Shown: piece after piece, positions 27,238 through 36,004 of the stretch
Layout of the letters: the number at the start of each line of letters is the position of its first letter
Numbering within the stretch: the first letter of the stretch is position 1
Assembly (NCBI GenBank): GCA_003963305.1
Contig: RXJR01000036.1
Coordinates: 62,001-126,000 of the forward strand
Origin: Candidatus Melainabacteria bacterium
GTDB lineage: Bacteria > Cyanobacteriota > Vampirovibrionia > Obscuribacterales > Obscuribacteraceae
DNA: 64,000 nucleotides
Reading direction: 5' to 3'
Translations under genes and position numbers: made by a program
Notes under the pieces: model-generated
Database searches by the model: none
What the model was told of the DNA's origin: nothing
The model's input: only the letters and a program-made list of their open reading frames with translations

Positions 27238-27624
27238 TGTGGTTTCCGCGTGGGCTCCTTTGTTGACTGTGGCTAATTGAGCGATAGACGCCAGATTTCG
27301 TCAAAAAACTGTACCGGAATTCCCCACTTATATACAAGGGAAGACGCGTCGCTGCTTAGTTGCGGAATTGTTAAGGCGCGTTACAGCGATACACTCTGAA
27401 ACATAGTGCAGGACTGTATAACGGTCAAAAGATAAACCCCTCTAATTTTTCCGAACCCTCGAAAAGCCGCCCAGTCTGCGGCTCAAGATGCGATCTCGTC
27501 GACCGTGAAACCGGAAGAGATAGCTGAAAGCTATGCTCAATTAGCGTTTGTTTAGTTGCCAAGTTCTACCAGACTGCTAGATTACTGGGGTGGCACTAAA
27601 CAATTTCTTTATATTCGGGAGCAC
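27238..27624. other. Leader region with two small hairpins
   Basis: About 387 bases between divergent tdh and the small gene at 27625. Two short perfect stems occur on the plus strand: AGCCGC/GCGGCT (27465-27483) and ATAGCT-GAA-AGCTAT (27520-27534). A weak promoter (TTGTTA at 27368, TACACT at 27390, 16-base spacing) lies upstream of them. Together they could be a structured 5' leader, but I recognise no known riboswitch. Confidence 0.3.
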
Positions 27625-27966
27625 ATGGCGATGGACTTTGACCCAACCAATGAAATGAACTTCGACCCAATCGTTTACCGACCTGCTGCAGACGTCGTGG
27701 CTTCTTTCGTAGCAGAAGCTTCGATTGTAAGAACGATTGTGCAGGGCAGCGGTGGTCCGGACAACTCTGAAATTACTGAAGCAGGACTGAGATTTGTGCG
27801 CCATCTCATGGCGACATCAAAAACAATGCGCTTTGGGTTTATGCCTAACTTCAAAGACATGAATGCAATCAGAGAAGTCGCCCGCGAATTCATCAAGAAG
27901 TGCGGCGGAGCCACACACGCACTACAGACTATGTACAACGTGATTCAGGTTGCCGAAGCGAATTGA
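27625..27966 (+). CDS. Small cytoplasmic protein of unknown function
   Basis: 113 residues from the ATG at 27625; GGGAG lies 3 bases before it and 9 before an in-frame ATG at 27631, so the latter may be the true start. No signal or TM segment. After a polar start (MDFDPTNEMNFDPIVY) the rest looks all-helical (ADVVASFVAEASIVRTIV, REVAREFIKKCGG). No family is recognised. It ends at a good terminator (28090). Confidence 0.68.
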   Translation: MAMDFDPTNEMNFDPIVYRPAADVVASFVAEASIVRTIVQGSGGPDNSEITEAGLRFVRHLMATSKTMRFGFMPNFKDMNAIREVAREFIKKCGGATHALQTMYNVIQVAEAN

Positions 27967-28089
27967 TTCCCGCCTGGATATCCGCGAATCCTTGTCGTGC
28001 TCAAACTCAACGCTTAGATCCGCCCCTGAATTATCAGTTTGACAGCAAGATGAACTGATCTAAAAGACAACCAGATTATGAAGAAAACA

Positions 28090-28115
28090 AAGCCCCGCTT
28101 AGAGCGAGGCTTTTT
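28090..28115 (+). terminator. Rho-independent terminator, probably bidirectional
   Basis: A 10-pair stem with one mismatch (AAGCCCCGCT with AGCGAGGCTT) and a 3-base loop, followed by TTTTTG TTTG on the plus strand. On the other strand the stem is followed by TGTTTTC, so it can also serve fabV. It sits between the two convergent genes. Confidence 0.8.
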
Positions 28116-28144
28116 GTTTGTGGATGATTGTTGAACGACTTAAA

Positions 28145-29347
28145 CTAAACAGCAGGATCCACTTCTTTTTCGTAGTCCACGCCTGGCAATCCGAAGCCAA
28201 ACAACTTGAGAAATTCTGTTTTGTATCCCTCAAAATCCGAAATCTCGTTCAAATTTTCGCTGGTCACTTTATCCCACAGAGCCTGAACTTTGGCTTGCGT
28301 AGCTGCATCCATCTCCCAGTCATCAATCCGAATTCGTCCTTCTTCATCCAGTCTTGGACGATTACCGTTATACAGTTGCGTATTGAACAATCTGTAAATC
28401 TGCTCGATACAGCCCTCATGAGAATTCGCTTCTTTCATGACTTTGTAGAGAAGTGAAATATAAAGTGGCACCACAGGAATGGCAGAACTCGCTTGAGTTA
28501 CCAGAGCTTTATTCACGGATACATAAGCCTTACCGTGAAGATCCGAAAGTGCCTTTGTTATGTCCACAGCAGCGACTTCGACATCCTTCTTGGCTCTACC
28601 AATGGTGCCATCACGGTAAATCGGCCAGGTTACCTCGGGTCCGATATAGGAATATGCAACTGTGACCACGCCATCCGCCAGAGCATCCGCCTTCTTCAAA
28701 GCATCAATCCAGAGACGCCAGTCATCGCCGCCCATGACCTCGACCGTGTCCTGCATCTCCTGCTCGTTGGCAGGCTCAATGCTGACATCTTTGACTACGC
28801 CTCTATCAGTATCCAGAGTCTTATTTGTAAATGTACTGCCGACTGGCTTCAGAACGGACCTGAAGGTCGTCCCAGTCTTAGGATGTGTTCGCACCGGTGA
28901 AGCCAGGCTATACACAACCATGTCGACTTTGCCCAGGTCGTCTTTTATCGCTTTGATCGTCTGTTCCTTTATGGCATCTGAAAAAGCGTCGCCATTAATA
29001 TTCTTTGCATACAACCCGGCAGCTTTGGCAGCTTTCTCAAAGGCAATGGAGTTATACCAGCCGGCCGTAGCTGGTTTACCGTTCTCGCTTGGTTTTTCGA
29101 AGAAAACACCGATTGTGCCAGCCTTTCCTGCAAAGGCAGCGGTGATGCGTGAAGCCAATCCGTATCCGGTCGAGGCGCCAATCACAAGTACTTTCTTGGG
29201 AGTGCCTTGAATCAATCCCTGTCCCTGGACATAATCAATCTGCTCTTGCACGTGCGCGGCGCAGCCGGTCGGATGCGCGGTCACACAAATAAAACCGCGG
29301 ATTCTAGGCTTGATTACCATTGTGCTCTTTTCACCGGTCGTACTCAT
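28145..29347 (-). CDS. fabV: Trans-2-enoyl-ACP/CoA reductase FabV
   Basis: 400 residues, the usual length. Reduces the enoyl double bond in the last step of fatty-acid elongation with NADH; FabV enzymes are typically triclosan-resistant. Motifs: the N-terminal [15 protein letters not shown], the Rossmann loop [20 protein letters not shown], and the [12 protein letters not shown] segment in which Tyr244 and Lys253 form the family's Y-x8-K signature. ATG start with a purine-rich GAGAGAGAA upstream. It stands alone; no other fatty-acid genes are adjacent. Confidence 0.96.
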   Translation of the reverse strand: MSTTGEKSTMVIKPRIRGFICVTAHPTGCAAHVQEQIDYVQGQGLIQGTPKKVLVIGASTGYGLASRITAAFAGKAGTIGVFFEKPSENGKPATAGWYNSIAFEKAAKAAGLYAKNINGDAFSDAIKEQTIKAIKDDLGKVDMVVYSLASPVRTHPKTGTTFRSVLKPVGSTFTNKTLDTDRGVVKDVSIEPANEQEMQDTVEVMGGDDWRLWIDALKKADALADGVVTVAYSYIGPEVTWPIYRDGTIGRAKKDVEVAAVDITKALSDLHGKAYVSVNKALVTQASSAIPVVPLYISLLYKVMKEANSHEGCIEQIYRLFNTQLYNGNRPRLDEEGRIRIDDWEMDAATQAKVQALWDKVTSENLNEISDFEGYKTEFLKLFGFGLPGVDYEKEVDPAV

Positions 29348-29417
29348 GGGTCATTCTCTCTCTTGGGGATGTATGAATTCATTCACAGATCTAGCACCAC
29401 CATATCTGGTGCACGGA

Positions 29418-29906
29418 CTAGTGATGCTTGGGTGCCTTTTTGGCAATCTTCACTAACTTTGCTTTATATTGTTCAGCGTCGAAATAACCGAAAATTCGGC
29501 CCAACACTTTTCCATTGGGTGCAAAAACCAATCCAGTCGGGTATGCCGAAACGTCATTCTTCTCGGCAGTACGCTGCCCCTCGGCGTGGTCTTCCGCATT
29601 CAACTTGACCGGTATGAAGTGCTCGTTCAAATATTGCTTAAATTCAGAATCTGCAAATGTTGTCTGGTCGAGCCTTTTGCACCATCCACACCAGCTTGTG
29701 TAGAAATCGGCTAAAACGAGTTTATTCTCCTTTTCGGCCTGGTCTAGACTCTCACTGAAGTTCGTGCGCCACTCGCCTGCCGCTTCAGCGGATGCAGGCG
29801 GTGCAGATTGACTATCACCGTCATCAGCCAACGCAGGTGCCAGGCTGAGTTGTGCAGCAAGCGCAAGAATACTCAGCAGCGCTAAGTTTTTTCGAGCAAA
29901 TATCAT
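29418..29906 (-). CDS. Secreted thioredoxin-fold protein
   Basis: 162 residues. Signal peptide (about 1-27, cleavage near ALA-DD), a Ser/Ala/Pro-rich linker, then a thioredoxin domain with the active-site CGWC in ADFYTSWCGWCKRLD and the cis-proline loop AYPTGLVF. The form resembles thioredoxin_7/DsbD-gamma-like proteins, which move reducing equivalents or repair disulfides outside the cytoplasm. ATG start. It is 70 bp from fabV and 59 bp from the DUF885 gene on the same strand; no functional tie is evident. Confidence 0.9.
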   Translation of the reverse strand: MIFARKNLALLSILALAAQLSLAPALADDGDSQSAPPASAEAAGEWRTNFSESLDQAEKENKLVLADFYTSWCGWCKRLDQTTFADSEFKQYLNEHFIPVKLNAEDHAEGQRTAEKNDVSAYPTGLVFAPNGKVLGRIFGYFDAEQYKAKLVKIAKKAPKHH

Positions 29907-29965
29907 TTCATTCTCATATAAAAGTAGGTTGAGCCCGTCATTCTAATACAACTGTCTAATTTGAG

Positions 29966-31936
29966 CTATTTTTCAGGTGTAACGATCATTTCCTCTCGAA
30001 TGATTTTGACCGGCGGATACCCGCCACTCAAGAAGCGGTCATGGAAGTCACGCAGGCTGAACTGACTTCCTTTTAATTTTTTGTAGTCATCTCTGAGCGC
30101 CAGAATATCGAGCTTTCCGAGCGTGTAGACAAGATAGGTGGGGTCGGAAGTGCCGCGCTTGGCTTCGCGTTCGGCATTGGCTTTTTCTTGATATCCCTCT
30201 TCGACAAAGAACTTCACGCCATCCTGTAACGACATGCCGCGGGTATGCATTTTGATGCCAACAATGTACCTGCAGTTACGCAGTAAGGCATCGTGCAGTT
30301 GCACCAATTTGAGCTTCTTGTCACCTTTGTTGAAGCCCTCGTCCAGAAGCATTTGCTCGCAATAATGTGCCCATCCTTCTTCAGTCAATGCCGAACCAAT
30401 CAGCCTTCTCACCTTTGTTGGAGCAGTCTGTTTAACATGCAGATACATAACGAAGTGCCCGGGATAAGCCTCATGAATGCTTGTGCAAAGCAAATCGCAA
30501 TTGCTGAAAGCGCGCATGTGCTCCTCAACGTGCGCCGGAGTCCAGTTGGGCTCGGGTGGCGTTACGTAATAAAACGACTGCACAGCTTTCTTTTCGTATG
30601 CGCCGGGCACATCCAGCGATGCGAAAGTCAATGCCCGCATAAAAGATGGCGTATCAGTGACAATGGGTCGTTCGGGAGAAGCGATCGTAACAATCTTCTG
30701 ATCTGTACAGAATTTGCGTATGCGCTCGAGCAAATTTCGAATATCGGTCAACAGTTGAGTCGGCTTCGGATGCTCCTTTGCGACGTCTTCATAACATTGC
30801 TGAGGAGTTTTACCGGCATCAATCTCTTTGGCCAGCGCGACGAATTCGGATTGCAAACGCTTAAGCTCTTTGTTGCCGCGCTCCAAGAGCGAATCAATAG
30901 GTTCGGAAACCATCTCCTGATATAAGAGTTTCTTGCGGTAAGCTTCCTCGCCATAGGCAAAATCTCCTTTGCATTCGCCTTTAGCAATCATCTTCTCCAG
31001 AAATGACTGGTAGTCTTTCAGCGCTGTCACGCAATTGCCGGTAGTTTCAGCCAACTGAGCTTGCAACTTCTCGTCTTTTACCCCCTTGAATGCACCCGGC
31101 ACGAAATCTTTGAAGAACTCCACTGCGCCGGGCAATTGCTCGACTGCAATCTCGGCATAGATTTTGGGCACCAGGTTGGCATCAAGATTCTGCTTGGCAA
31201 ATTCGAGAGCTTGCGGAATCTGTTTCTCACGGGCAATTACATCTTTCATGCGAGTTTGGATAGGCGCAAAATCACGCTTAACAAGGTTGAAGATGCTTGA
31301 ACTCACACCCGTTGAATAAATATCCGGGTCTTTTTTCCACAACTTCAGCTCGTCACAGTTGAGCAAGTCGTTATTAATATGACCGAGCAACATTTCTCGA
31401 TCGTGACGGAGATTTCGCGACAAACTCCTGGGATCGAGTGAGTTGAGCGTATCGCGATAGCTCTTCAAACCTGCAATTCTGGCTGCAACAAACTCAGCTG
31501 AAAGATTTTCCAGCTCTGTGTCGTGTTCGTGAAAACCAGATTGCGTTGCCCAACTCGGGTCTAGCTTGAACATATCTTCAAAATACGAATCAGCAATCAT
31601 GCTGAAATTTTGATCACCAGTCAAACCTGCCCTGGGCTGAGGAGCAAGGATTACAGGCGGTTTACCTGAGAGAGGAGCTGGCTCGGTTTTTAACTCAAGA
31701 CTCTTTTTTTCAGCAACAAGAACCTTTGATTGGTCCCGACTCAATTCAACATTCGATTCGACAGTACGAATCTGCGACTTTGACTGGATTTGATTTTTTC
31801 TTTCGGAAAGCTTTCGCGATGAGTCAAGCAGGTCTGCTCCAAGCGCGCCTCGAACAGGGCCCAGAATGCTGCCAGCGGCAATTAGGGTCGAGAGCGAGCA
31901 CGCCTTTGCAACGCCCCTGAACTGTCGCTTATTCAT
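29966..31936 (-). CDS. DUF885-family putative metallopeptidase
   Basis: 656 residues. Signal peptide or N-terminal anchor (about 10-33), a charged linker, and from about 107 the DUF885 domain (DSYFEDMFKLDPSWATQSGF). Near residue 490 is the HEAYPGHF motif, which resembles a zinc-binding HExxxGH, and a later EEGWAHYCEQML contributes a likely further ligand; together these are the family's hallmark. Related proteins are treated as secreted peptidases, but the substrate is unknown. ATG start with AGAGGA upstream. Confidence 0.9.
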   Translation of the reverse strand: MNKRQFRGVAKACSLSTLIAAGSILGPVRGALGADLLDSSRKLSERKNQIQSKSQIRTVESNVELSRDQSKVLVAEKKSLELKTEPAPLSGKPPVILAPQPRAGLTGDQNFSMIADSYFEDMFKLDPSWATQSGFHEHDTELENLSAEFVAARIAGLKSYRDTLNSLDPRSLSRNLRHDREMLLGHINNDLLNCDELKLWKKDPDIYSTGVSSSIFNLVKRDFAPIQTRMKDVIAREKQIPQALEFAKQNLDANLVPKIYAEIAVEQLPGAVEFFKDFVPGAFKGVKDEKLQAQLAETTGNCVTALKDYQSFLEKMIAKGECKGDFAYGEEAYRKKLLYQEMVSEPIDSLLERGNKELKRLQSEFVALAKEIDAGKTPQQCYEDVAKEHPKPTQLLTDIRNLLERIRKFCTDQKIVTIASPERPIVTDTPSFMRALTFASLDVPGAYEKKAVQSFYYVTPPEPNWTPAHVEEHMRAFSNCDLLCTSIHEAYPGHFVMYLHVKQTAPTKVRRLIGSALTEEGWAHYCEQMLLDEGFNKGDKKLKLVQLHDALLRNCRYIVGIKMHTRGMSLQDGVKFFVEEGYQEKANAEREAKRGTSDPTYLVYTLGKLDILALRDDYKKLKGSQFSLRDFHDRFLSGGYPPVKIIREEMIVTPEK

Positions 31937-32121
31937 CTTCTTTTTCCTCTTAGCTGAATTTCATCCCGAGTCGAGAAATCATACGCTGCTCGCAATATTG
32001 AAAACCTTATGGCGGCAAAAACAAAGAAAGCATTACGGAATTCGCTGAACCGCCGATTAGCGCGTCAAATAGCAAAATTCTCAGAGCTGTGATCTCGCGT
32101 AACAATCCGAGTTTCGGCGAA

Positions 32122-32138
32122 CAATATATGTAATATTG
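32122..32138. promoter_or_regulatory. Inverted repeat upstream of the etf operon
   Basis: CAATAT and ATATTG arms (perfect, 6 bases) around a 5-base spacer, 21 bases before the etfB ATG. Its A/T-rich centre could also hold a -10 element. Likely an operator; the regulator is unknown. Confidence 0.35.
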
Positions 32139-32159
32139 ATCTGGGAGCTCAGGAGAATT

Positions 32160-32993
32160 ATGTCAGGCTACAACATTTTCGTGCTCGTCAAACAGGTCCC
32201 AGACCAGGGATCGAAGGCGGGCATAAATCCAGACGGTACGATTGATCGGGCAAAAGCCAAGCGGATGTTGAATCCGTTTGACAGATATGCCCTGCAAGCT
32301 GCTTTGCACACGAAAAAATCATATGGTGGAACGGTCACCGCAATTTCGATGGGACCGCCGCCCGCTGTTGAGATTCTCATGGAAGCGCTTGAACACGGAG
32401 TAGATCGCGGTTTCCTTCTATCAGACCGCAGATTAGCTGCCTCCGACACATTGGCAACAGCTTATGCGCTGTACAAAACAGTTTTATACGCAGGCAAATT
32501 CGACATCATCTTTTGCGGACTGCAAACCACCGACGGTGACACAGCACAGGTCGGACCGCAATTGGCTGAACGTTTGAATTTACCGCAAATTACCTATTGC
32601 GAAGATTTCGCCATCGAGAACGGGCGGGTGCAAGCACGCCGAATCATCGAAGGCGGAATTCAGAGAGTCAGCACAGGTATGCCCGTGCTCGTGACCGTTG
32701 CAAACTCTTATCATCCACTTGAATACAAATCATTCAGGGGTGCCTGGAGAGTACAGCAACTGGCCAGAAGACAGGAAGAACTGAAGCAATACATTCAGAC
32801 AATCGACCTGGATTTGATCGGCGCCGACGTTGAACGCTGCGGTTTGAAAGGATCGCCGACCATCGTTGCCGCCACCGAAAAAGTCGGTGAAATTGGCGGC
32901 AGCTGCACAATGCACGAAGGTCACTCACCAGACGAAATGGTCAAAGAAATCATCAAAAGCACAGGCATCCGCGAATACTTGGTAGCAAAATAA
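32160..32993 (+). CDS. etfB: Electron transfer flavoprotein, beta subunit
   Basis: 277 residues. Small subunit of the ETF heterodimer that collects electrons from acyl-CoA and related dehydrogenases. Motifs: LVKQVPDQGSKAGINPDG at the start, LNPFDRYALQAAL, AISMGPP, and the AMP/nucleotide region FCGLQTTDGDTAQVGPQLAE. I chose the ATG at 32160 because AGGAG lies 3-8 bases before it; an ATG 24 bases upstream has no such site. The stop overlaps the etfA start (TAATG). First gene of etfB-etfA-ETF-QO. Confidence 0.95.
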   Translation: MSGYNIFVLVKQVPDQGSKAGINPDGTIDRAKAKRMLNPFDRYALQAALHTKKSYGGTVTAISMGPPPAVEILMEALEHGVDRGFLLSDRRLAASDTLATAYALYKTVLYAGKFDIIFCGLQTTDGDTAQVGPQLAERLNLPQITYCEDFAIENGRVQARRIIEGGIQRVSTGMPVLVTVANSYHPLEYKSFRGAWRVQQLARRQEELKQYIQTIDLDLIGADVERCGLKGSPTIVAATEKVGEIGGSCTMHEGHSPDEMVKEIIKSTGIREYLVAK

Positions 32994-34132
32994 TGAGCGA
33001 AGAAAATACACCGCAACAAACACCAGAAACAGTGCCAGACGTTTCGCAATTTTGTCCTAAGGGCGATGTGCTGGTCGTAGCAGAGCACATCCTTGGCGAA
33101 CTGCAACCGGTCACTCTCGAGCTGCTCGGGGCCGGACGCATTCTCGCCGATAAGATGGAACGCAAGCTCATTTGTATCGTCATGGGTCACGAAATCGGTG
33201 ATATACCGCAAAAAATGATCGAATACGGTGCAGACAAGGTTTACGTCGCCGATCACGAAGCCTTGAAGAACTATCGGACCCTGCCTTATCGCCGCGTCCT
33301 GGTGGATTTTCTGGAGTCGCTGCCTGAGCCACCACATACGACCTTGCTCGGTTCGACGACTACCGGTCGTGACCTGGCACCGCGTATCGCCGCTCACTTC
33401 GACACCGGGTTGACTGCTGATTGCACTGAACTCGATATCGGTCCTTACGAGCACAAAAGCAAAGTCGATCCCACCAAGATTGGACTCTATCCAAACTGCT
33501 TGTATGCGATTCGTCCGAGCTTTGGTGAAAGTTTGAAGGCGAGAATTCTCGGACCCTGGAAGAATCCGCAGATGGCTACCACCAGACCCGGTGTCATGAT
33601 TCCGAACAAGCCTGATTCAAACAAAAAAGGCGAAATCGTCAAAGTCCCCGTTAACTTGAAAGAAGACGATACGAGACTGGTTGTCGAAGAAACCATTCGC
33701 GAAATGTCTAAGGGAATCAAGCTCACAGAAGCAGACGTAATCGTTGCCGGCGGCTATGGACTGGGCACTGTCGAGGGCTTCGAACTGGTCAAAAAATTGG
33801 CCGCCTGTTTTGAAAATTCCGCTATCGGTGCATCGCGTAAAGTCGTAGACCTGGGCTGGATCCCCTACCAGCATCAGATCGGTCAAACCGGAAAAACAGT
33901 TAGACCGAAGCTCTACATTGCGTGCGGTATCTCGGGTGCGATTCAACACCGCGTAGGCATGTCGAAATCGAACATCATCATTGCAATCAACAAAGATCCC
34001 GATGCAGCGATATTCAAATTCGCGCACCATGGTATCGTGGGCGATTGCTACCAGATCATCCCTGAGATGATCAAACAACTACAGGAAAACAAAGTGAAGC
34101 GGGAGGTTGAGGCAGTTGTCGGAACGCATTGA
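32993..34132 (+). CDS. etfA: Electron transfer flavoprotein, alpha subunit
   Basis: 379 residues, longer than the common 310-330 because of an N-terminal polar extension (about 1-20) and a middle insertion. The FAD-binding C-terminal domain is clear: VVDLGWIPYQHQIGQTGKTV and YIACGISGAIQHRVGM, then AINKDPDAAIFKFAHHGIVG. With EtfB it binds FAD and passes electrons to the oxidoreductase encoded next. Starts in the TAATG that ends etfB, and its last 17 bases overlap the ETF-QO gene, so the three are translationally coupled. Confidence 0.96.
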   Translation: MSEENTPQQTPETVPDVSQFCPKGDVLVVAEHILGELQPVTLELLGAGRILADKMERKLICIVMGHEIGDIPQKMIEYGADKVYVADHEALKNYRTLPYRRVLVDFLESLPEPPHTTLLGSTTTGRDLAPRIAAHFDTGLTADCTELDIGPYEHKSKVDPTKIGLYPNCLYAIRPSFGESLKARILGPWKNPQMATTRPGVMIPNKPDSNKKGEIVKVPVNLKEDDTRLVVEETIREMSKGIKLTEADVIVAGGYGLGTVEGFELVKKLAACFENSAIGASRKVVDLGWIPYQHQIGQTGKTVRPKLYIACGISGAIQHRVGMSKSNIIIAINKDPDAAIFKFAHHGIVGDCYQIIPEMIKQLQENKVKREVEAVVGTH

Positions 34133-35831
34133 ATATGACCTATTGCTCGTCGGTGGTAGTCCATCGAATCTGACACTTGCGTATCATTTCCTCGAACTGG
34201 CTAAAGCCAGCGGGAAAGAATTCACGATTGCCGTTCTGGAAAAGAGCAAAGAGTTCGGCGCCCACATCATGAGTGGTGCCGTCTCCAATCCTCACGTTTT
34301 GGAAAAGGTCTGGCCTAACTACAAAGAATTGGGCTTCCCAATTGAAGCAACCTGCACCGACAGTAATGTGTCAGTGCTCGGGCTGGAAAAGAAGTGGGAT
34401 ATACCAAATGCCATGGTGCCAAAAACCATGGACAAGACCGGTTACCTCGTTCTCAGCTTGAGTTTTGTCACCAACTGGATGGCACGCCAGCTCCAGGAGA
34501 AAGCAAAAGAAGTTCCAAACATCTCAATCGATTTGTTTACAGGCTTCGCCGCTCATGGTGTAGTCTTCGAAAATGGTCGCGTTGCAGGCGTTAGCGTCAG
34601 CGAAGATCCAAAAGGCGAAGACGACTACGTCTACGGCAAATTTACCTGCTTCGGCGACAAAGGCTTTATTTCCCGAGACGTGATTGACCACTTCAAACTA
34701 CGTGACTGTCCACAAATCTGGTCTGTCGGCGTAAAAGAAGTCTGGCAGTGCAACGAATCATATGAAGGCAAGGTCTGGCACACACTCGGCTGGCCGTTGC
34801 TGGAAGGCACTTTCGGCGGTGGCTTTGTCTATGGAATGAAAGACAACAAGCTGACGATTGGTATGGTTATCAGCCTGGATAGTCGTGACCCAAATATGAA
34901 TCCACAGCAGAAGCTGCAAGACTACAAGAAGCACCCATGGATTCAAAAAATGATCAGTGGTGGCAAACTTCTCAAGTATGGTGCAGCCTTACTTCCTGAA
35001 GGTGGATACTACTCACTGCCAACGAAATTCGCTGTTCCCGGTGCCTTACTTCTCGGCGATGCGCTCGGCGTTCTCGACGTGAAGAACCTGGCTGGAATCG
35101 ACCGCTCCATGGAATGCGGCTACATCGCAGCAGAAGTCCTGCATGATGCCCTGGTCAAACAAGACTACTCAGAAGCAGCACTGGCACCATATCAGGAGCG
35201 CCTGAAAGACAGCTTCGTGATCAAAGAATCTTACGAGAACAGGTACTTCCGCTGGGCCTTCATCGAGAATCCAAAACTGCTCGGTGAGTATCTGCCTGAA
35301 GTAGCACGCAGCATCGACAAATCATCAGCCATGTTTGGTATGTGGAAGGTGTGGTTTAAGCATCCATTCGGTGCTCCAAAAGACGGCGTCAGATCGCTGG
35401 GATTGATTAACGGCAAGTTCAACATCGGACCGATCAAATACGAAGCCGACTACAAGCACATCATTCCATCGTTCGTCGCTCCTAAATACGAAGAGCCTCA
35501 GTACGACAAATCGACGATCTACTCACGTGCCGACGCTGTTTTCTATGCGTCCACGAAATATCACGAAGGCAACAACCACATCGACGAGTTCAACGCCCAG
35601 GTGTGTGTTGAGTGCATCAAACGCTACGAAGGCGTCGATAAAACGACTCCTTGTGTCGCCGACTGCACGGCCGATGTCCACAGAATCGATATCGTCGACC
35701 AGATCAGGAAGCACGGTATGTCTTTAGAGAACTGTGTGCACTGTCGAACCTGCGAAGACGTTTGCCCCGAAGTTAATCTACGGGTCAAACCGACGGCGCA
35801 AGGCAGTGGTCCAGATTTCCTTGGACTATAA
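34116..35831 (+). CDS. ETF-quinone oxidoreductase with an eight-cysteine C-terminus
   Basis: About 571 residues. FAD-dependent enzyme that takes electrons from ETF and reduces membrane quinone. N-terminal LLLVGGSPSNLTLAY is the FAD-binding site, with LLLGDALGVLDVKNLAGID in the middle. The C-terminus carries Cys497, 500, 513, 517 and Cys540, 543, 546, 550, the last four in a CX2CX2CX3CP pattern. Ordinary ETF-QO binds one 4Fe-4S with four Cys; this one could hold two. I chose the TTG at 34116 because GGGAGG lies 9 bases before it, whereas it directly abuts the TTG at 34107. Close to FixC-FixX fused in one chain, so a FixABCX-like bifurcating role should be kept in mind. Confidence 0.93.
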   Translation: MSERIEYDLLLVGGSPSNLTLAYHFLELAKASGKEFTIAVLEKSKEFGAHIMSGAVSNPHVLEKVWPNYKELGFPIEATCTDSNVSVLGLEKKWDIPNAMVPKTMDKTGYLVLSLSFVTNWMARQLQEKAKEVPNISIDLFTGFAAHGVVFENGRVAGVSVSEDPKGEDDYVYGKFTCFGDKGFISRDVIDHFKLRDCPQIWSVGVKEVWQCNESYEGKVWHTLGWPLLEGTFGGGFVYGMKDNKLTIGMVISLDSRDPNMNPQQKLQDYKKHPWIQKMISGGKLLKYGAALLPEGGYYSLPTKFAVPGALLLGDALGVLDVKNLAGIDRSMECGYIAAEVLHDALVKQDYSEAALAPYQERLKDSFVIKESYENRYFRWAFIENPKLLGEYLPEVARSIDKSSAMFGMWKVWFKHPFGAPKDGVRSLGLINGKFNIGPIKYEADYKHIIPSFVAPKYEEPQYDKSTIYSRADAVFYASTKYHEGNNHIDEFNAQVCVECIKRYEGVDKTTPCVADCTADVHRIDIVDQIRKHGMSLENCVHCRTCEDVCPEVNLRVKPTAQGSGPDFLGL

Positions 35832-35850
35832 AAGCTCGAAAGTCTGAATG

Positions 35851-35876
35851 GTGCCGCCTTCTATAGAGGGCGGCAC
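35851..35876 (+). terminator. Probable terminator of the etf operon
   Basis: A strong stem of 11 pairs including one G-T (GTGCCGCCTTC with GAGGGCGGCAC) and a 4-base loop, 20 bases after the ETF-QO stop. It is followed by a broken T-rich tract (CCCCTTTAAGTTTT) rather than a solid run, so termination strength is uncertain. Confidence 0.6.
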
Positions 35877-35895
35877 TACCCCTTTAAGTTTTAAA

Positions 35896-35911
35896 CTGAT
35901 ATCAGCTTAAA
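35896..35911. repeat. GATATC-centred motif copy
   Basis: CTGATATCAGCTTAAA, a single copy of the motif that occurs three times at 20928-21014 and once at 62426. It includes the 10-base perfect palindrome CTGATATCAG and lies between the etf terminator and the next gene. Confidence 0.5.
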
Positions 35912-36004
35912 ATGCTGATTAGAGGCGCTTGGCACACCATAGCAGTGCGCCAAAACGCAACGCCATTCGAGCATTCCCACAAACGCAACTGTCATTTTTG
36001 GGGG

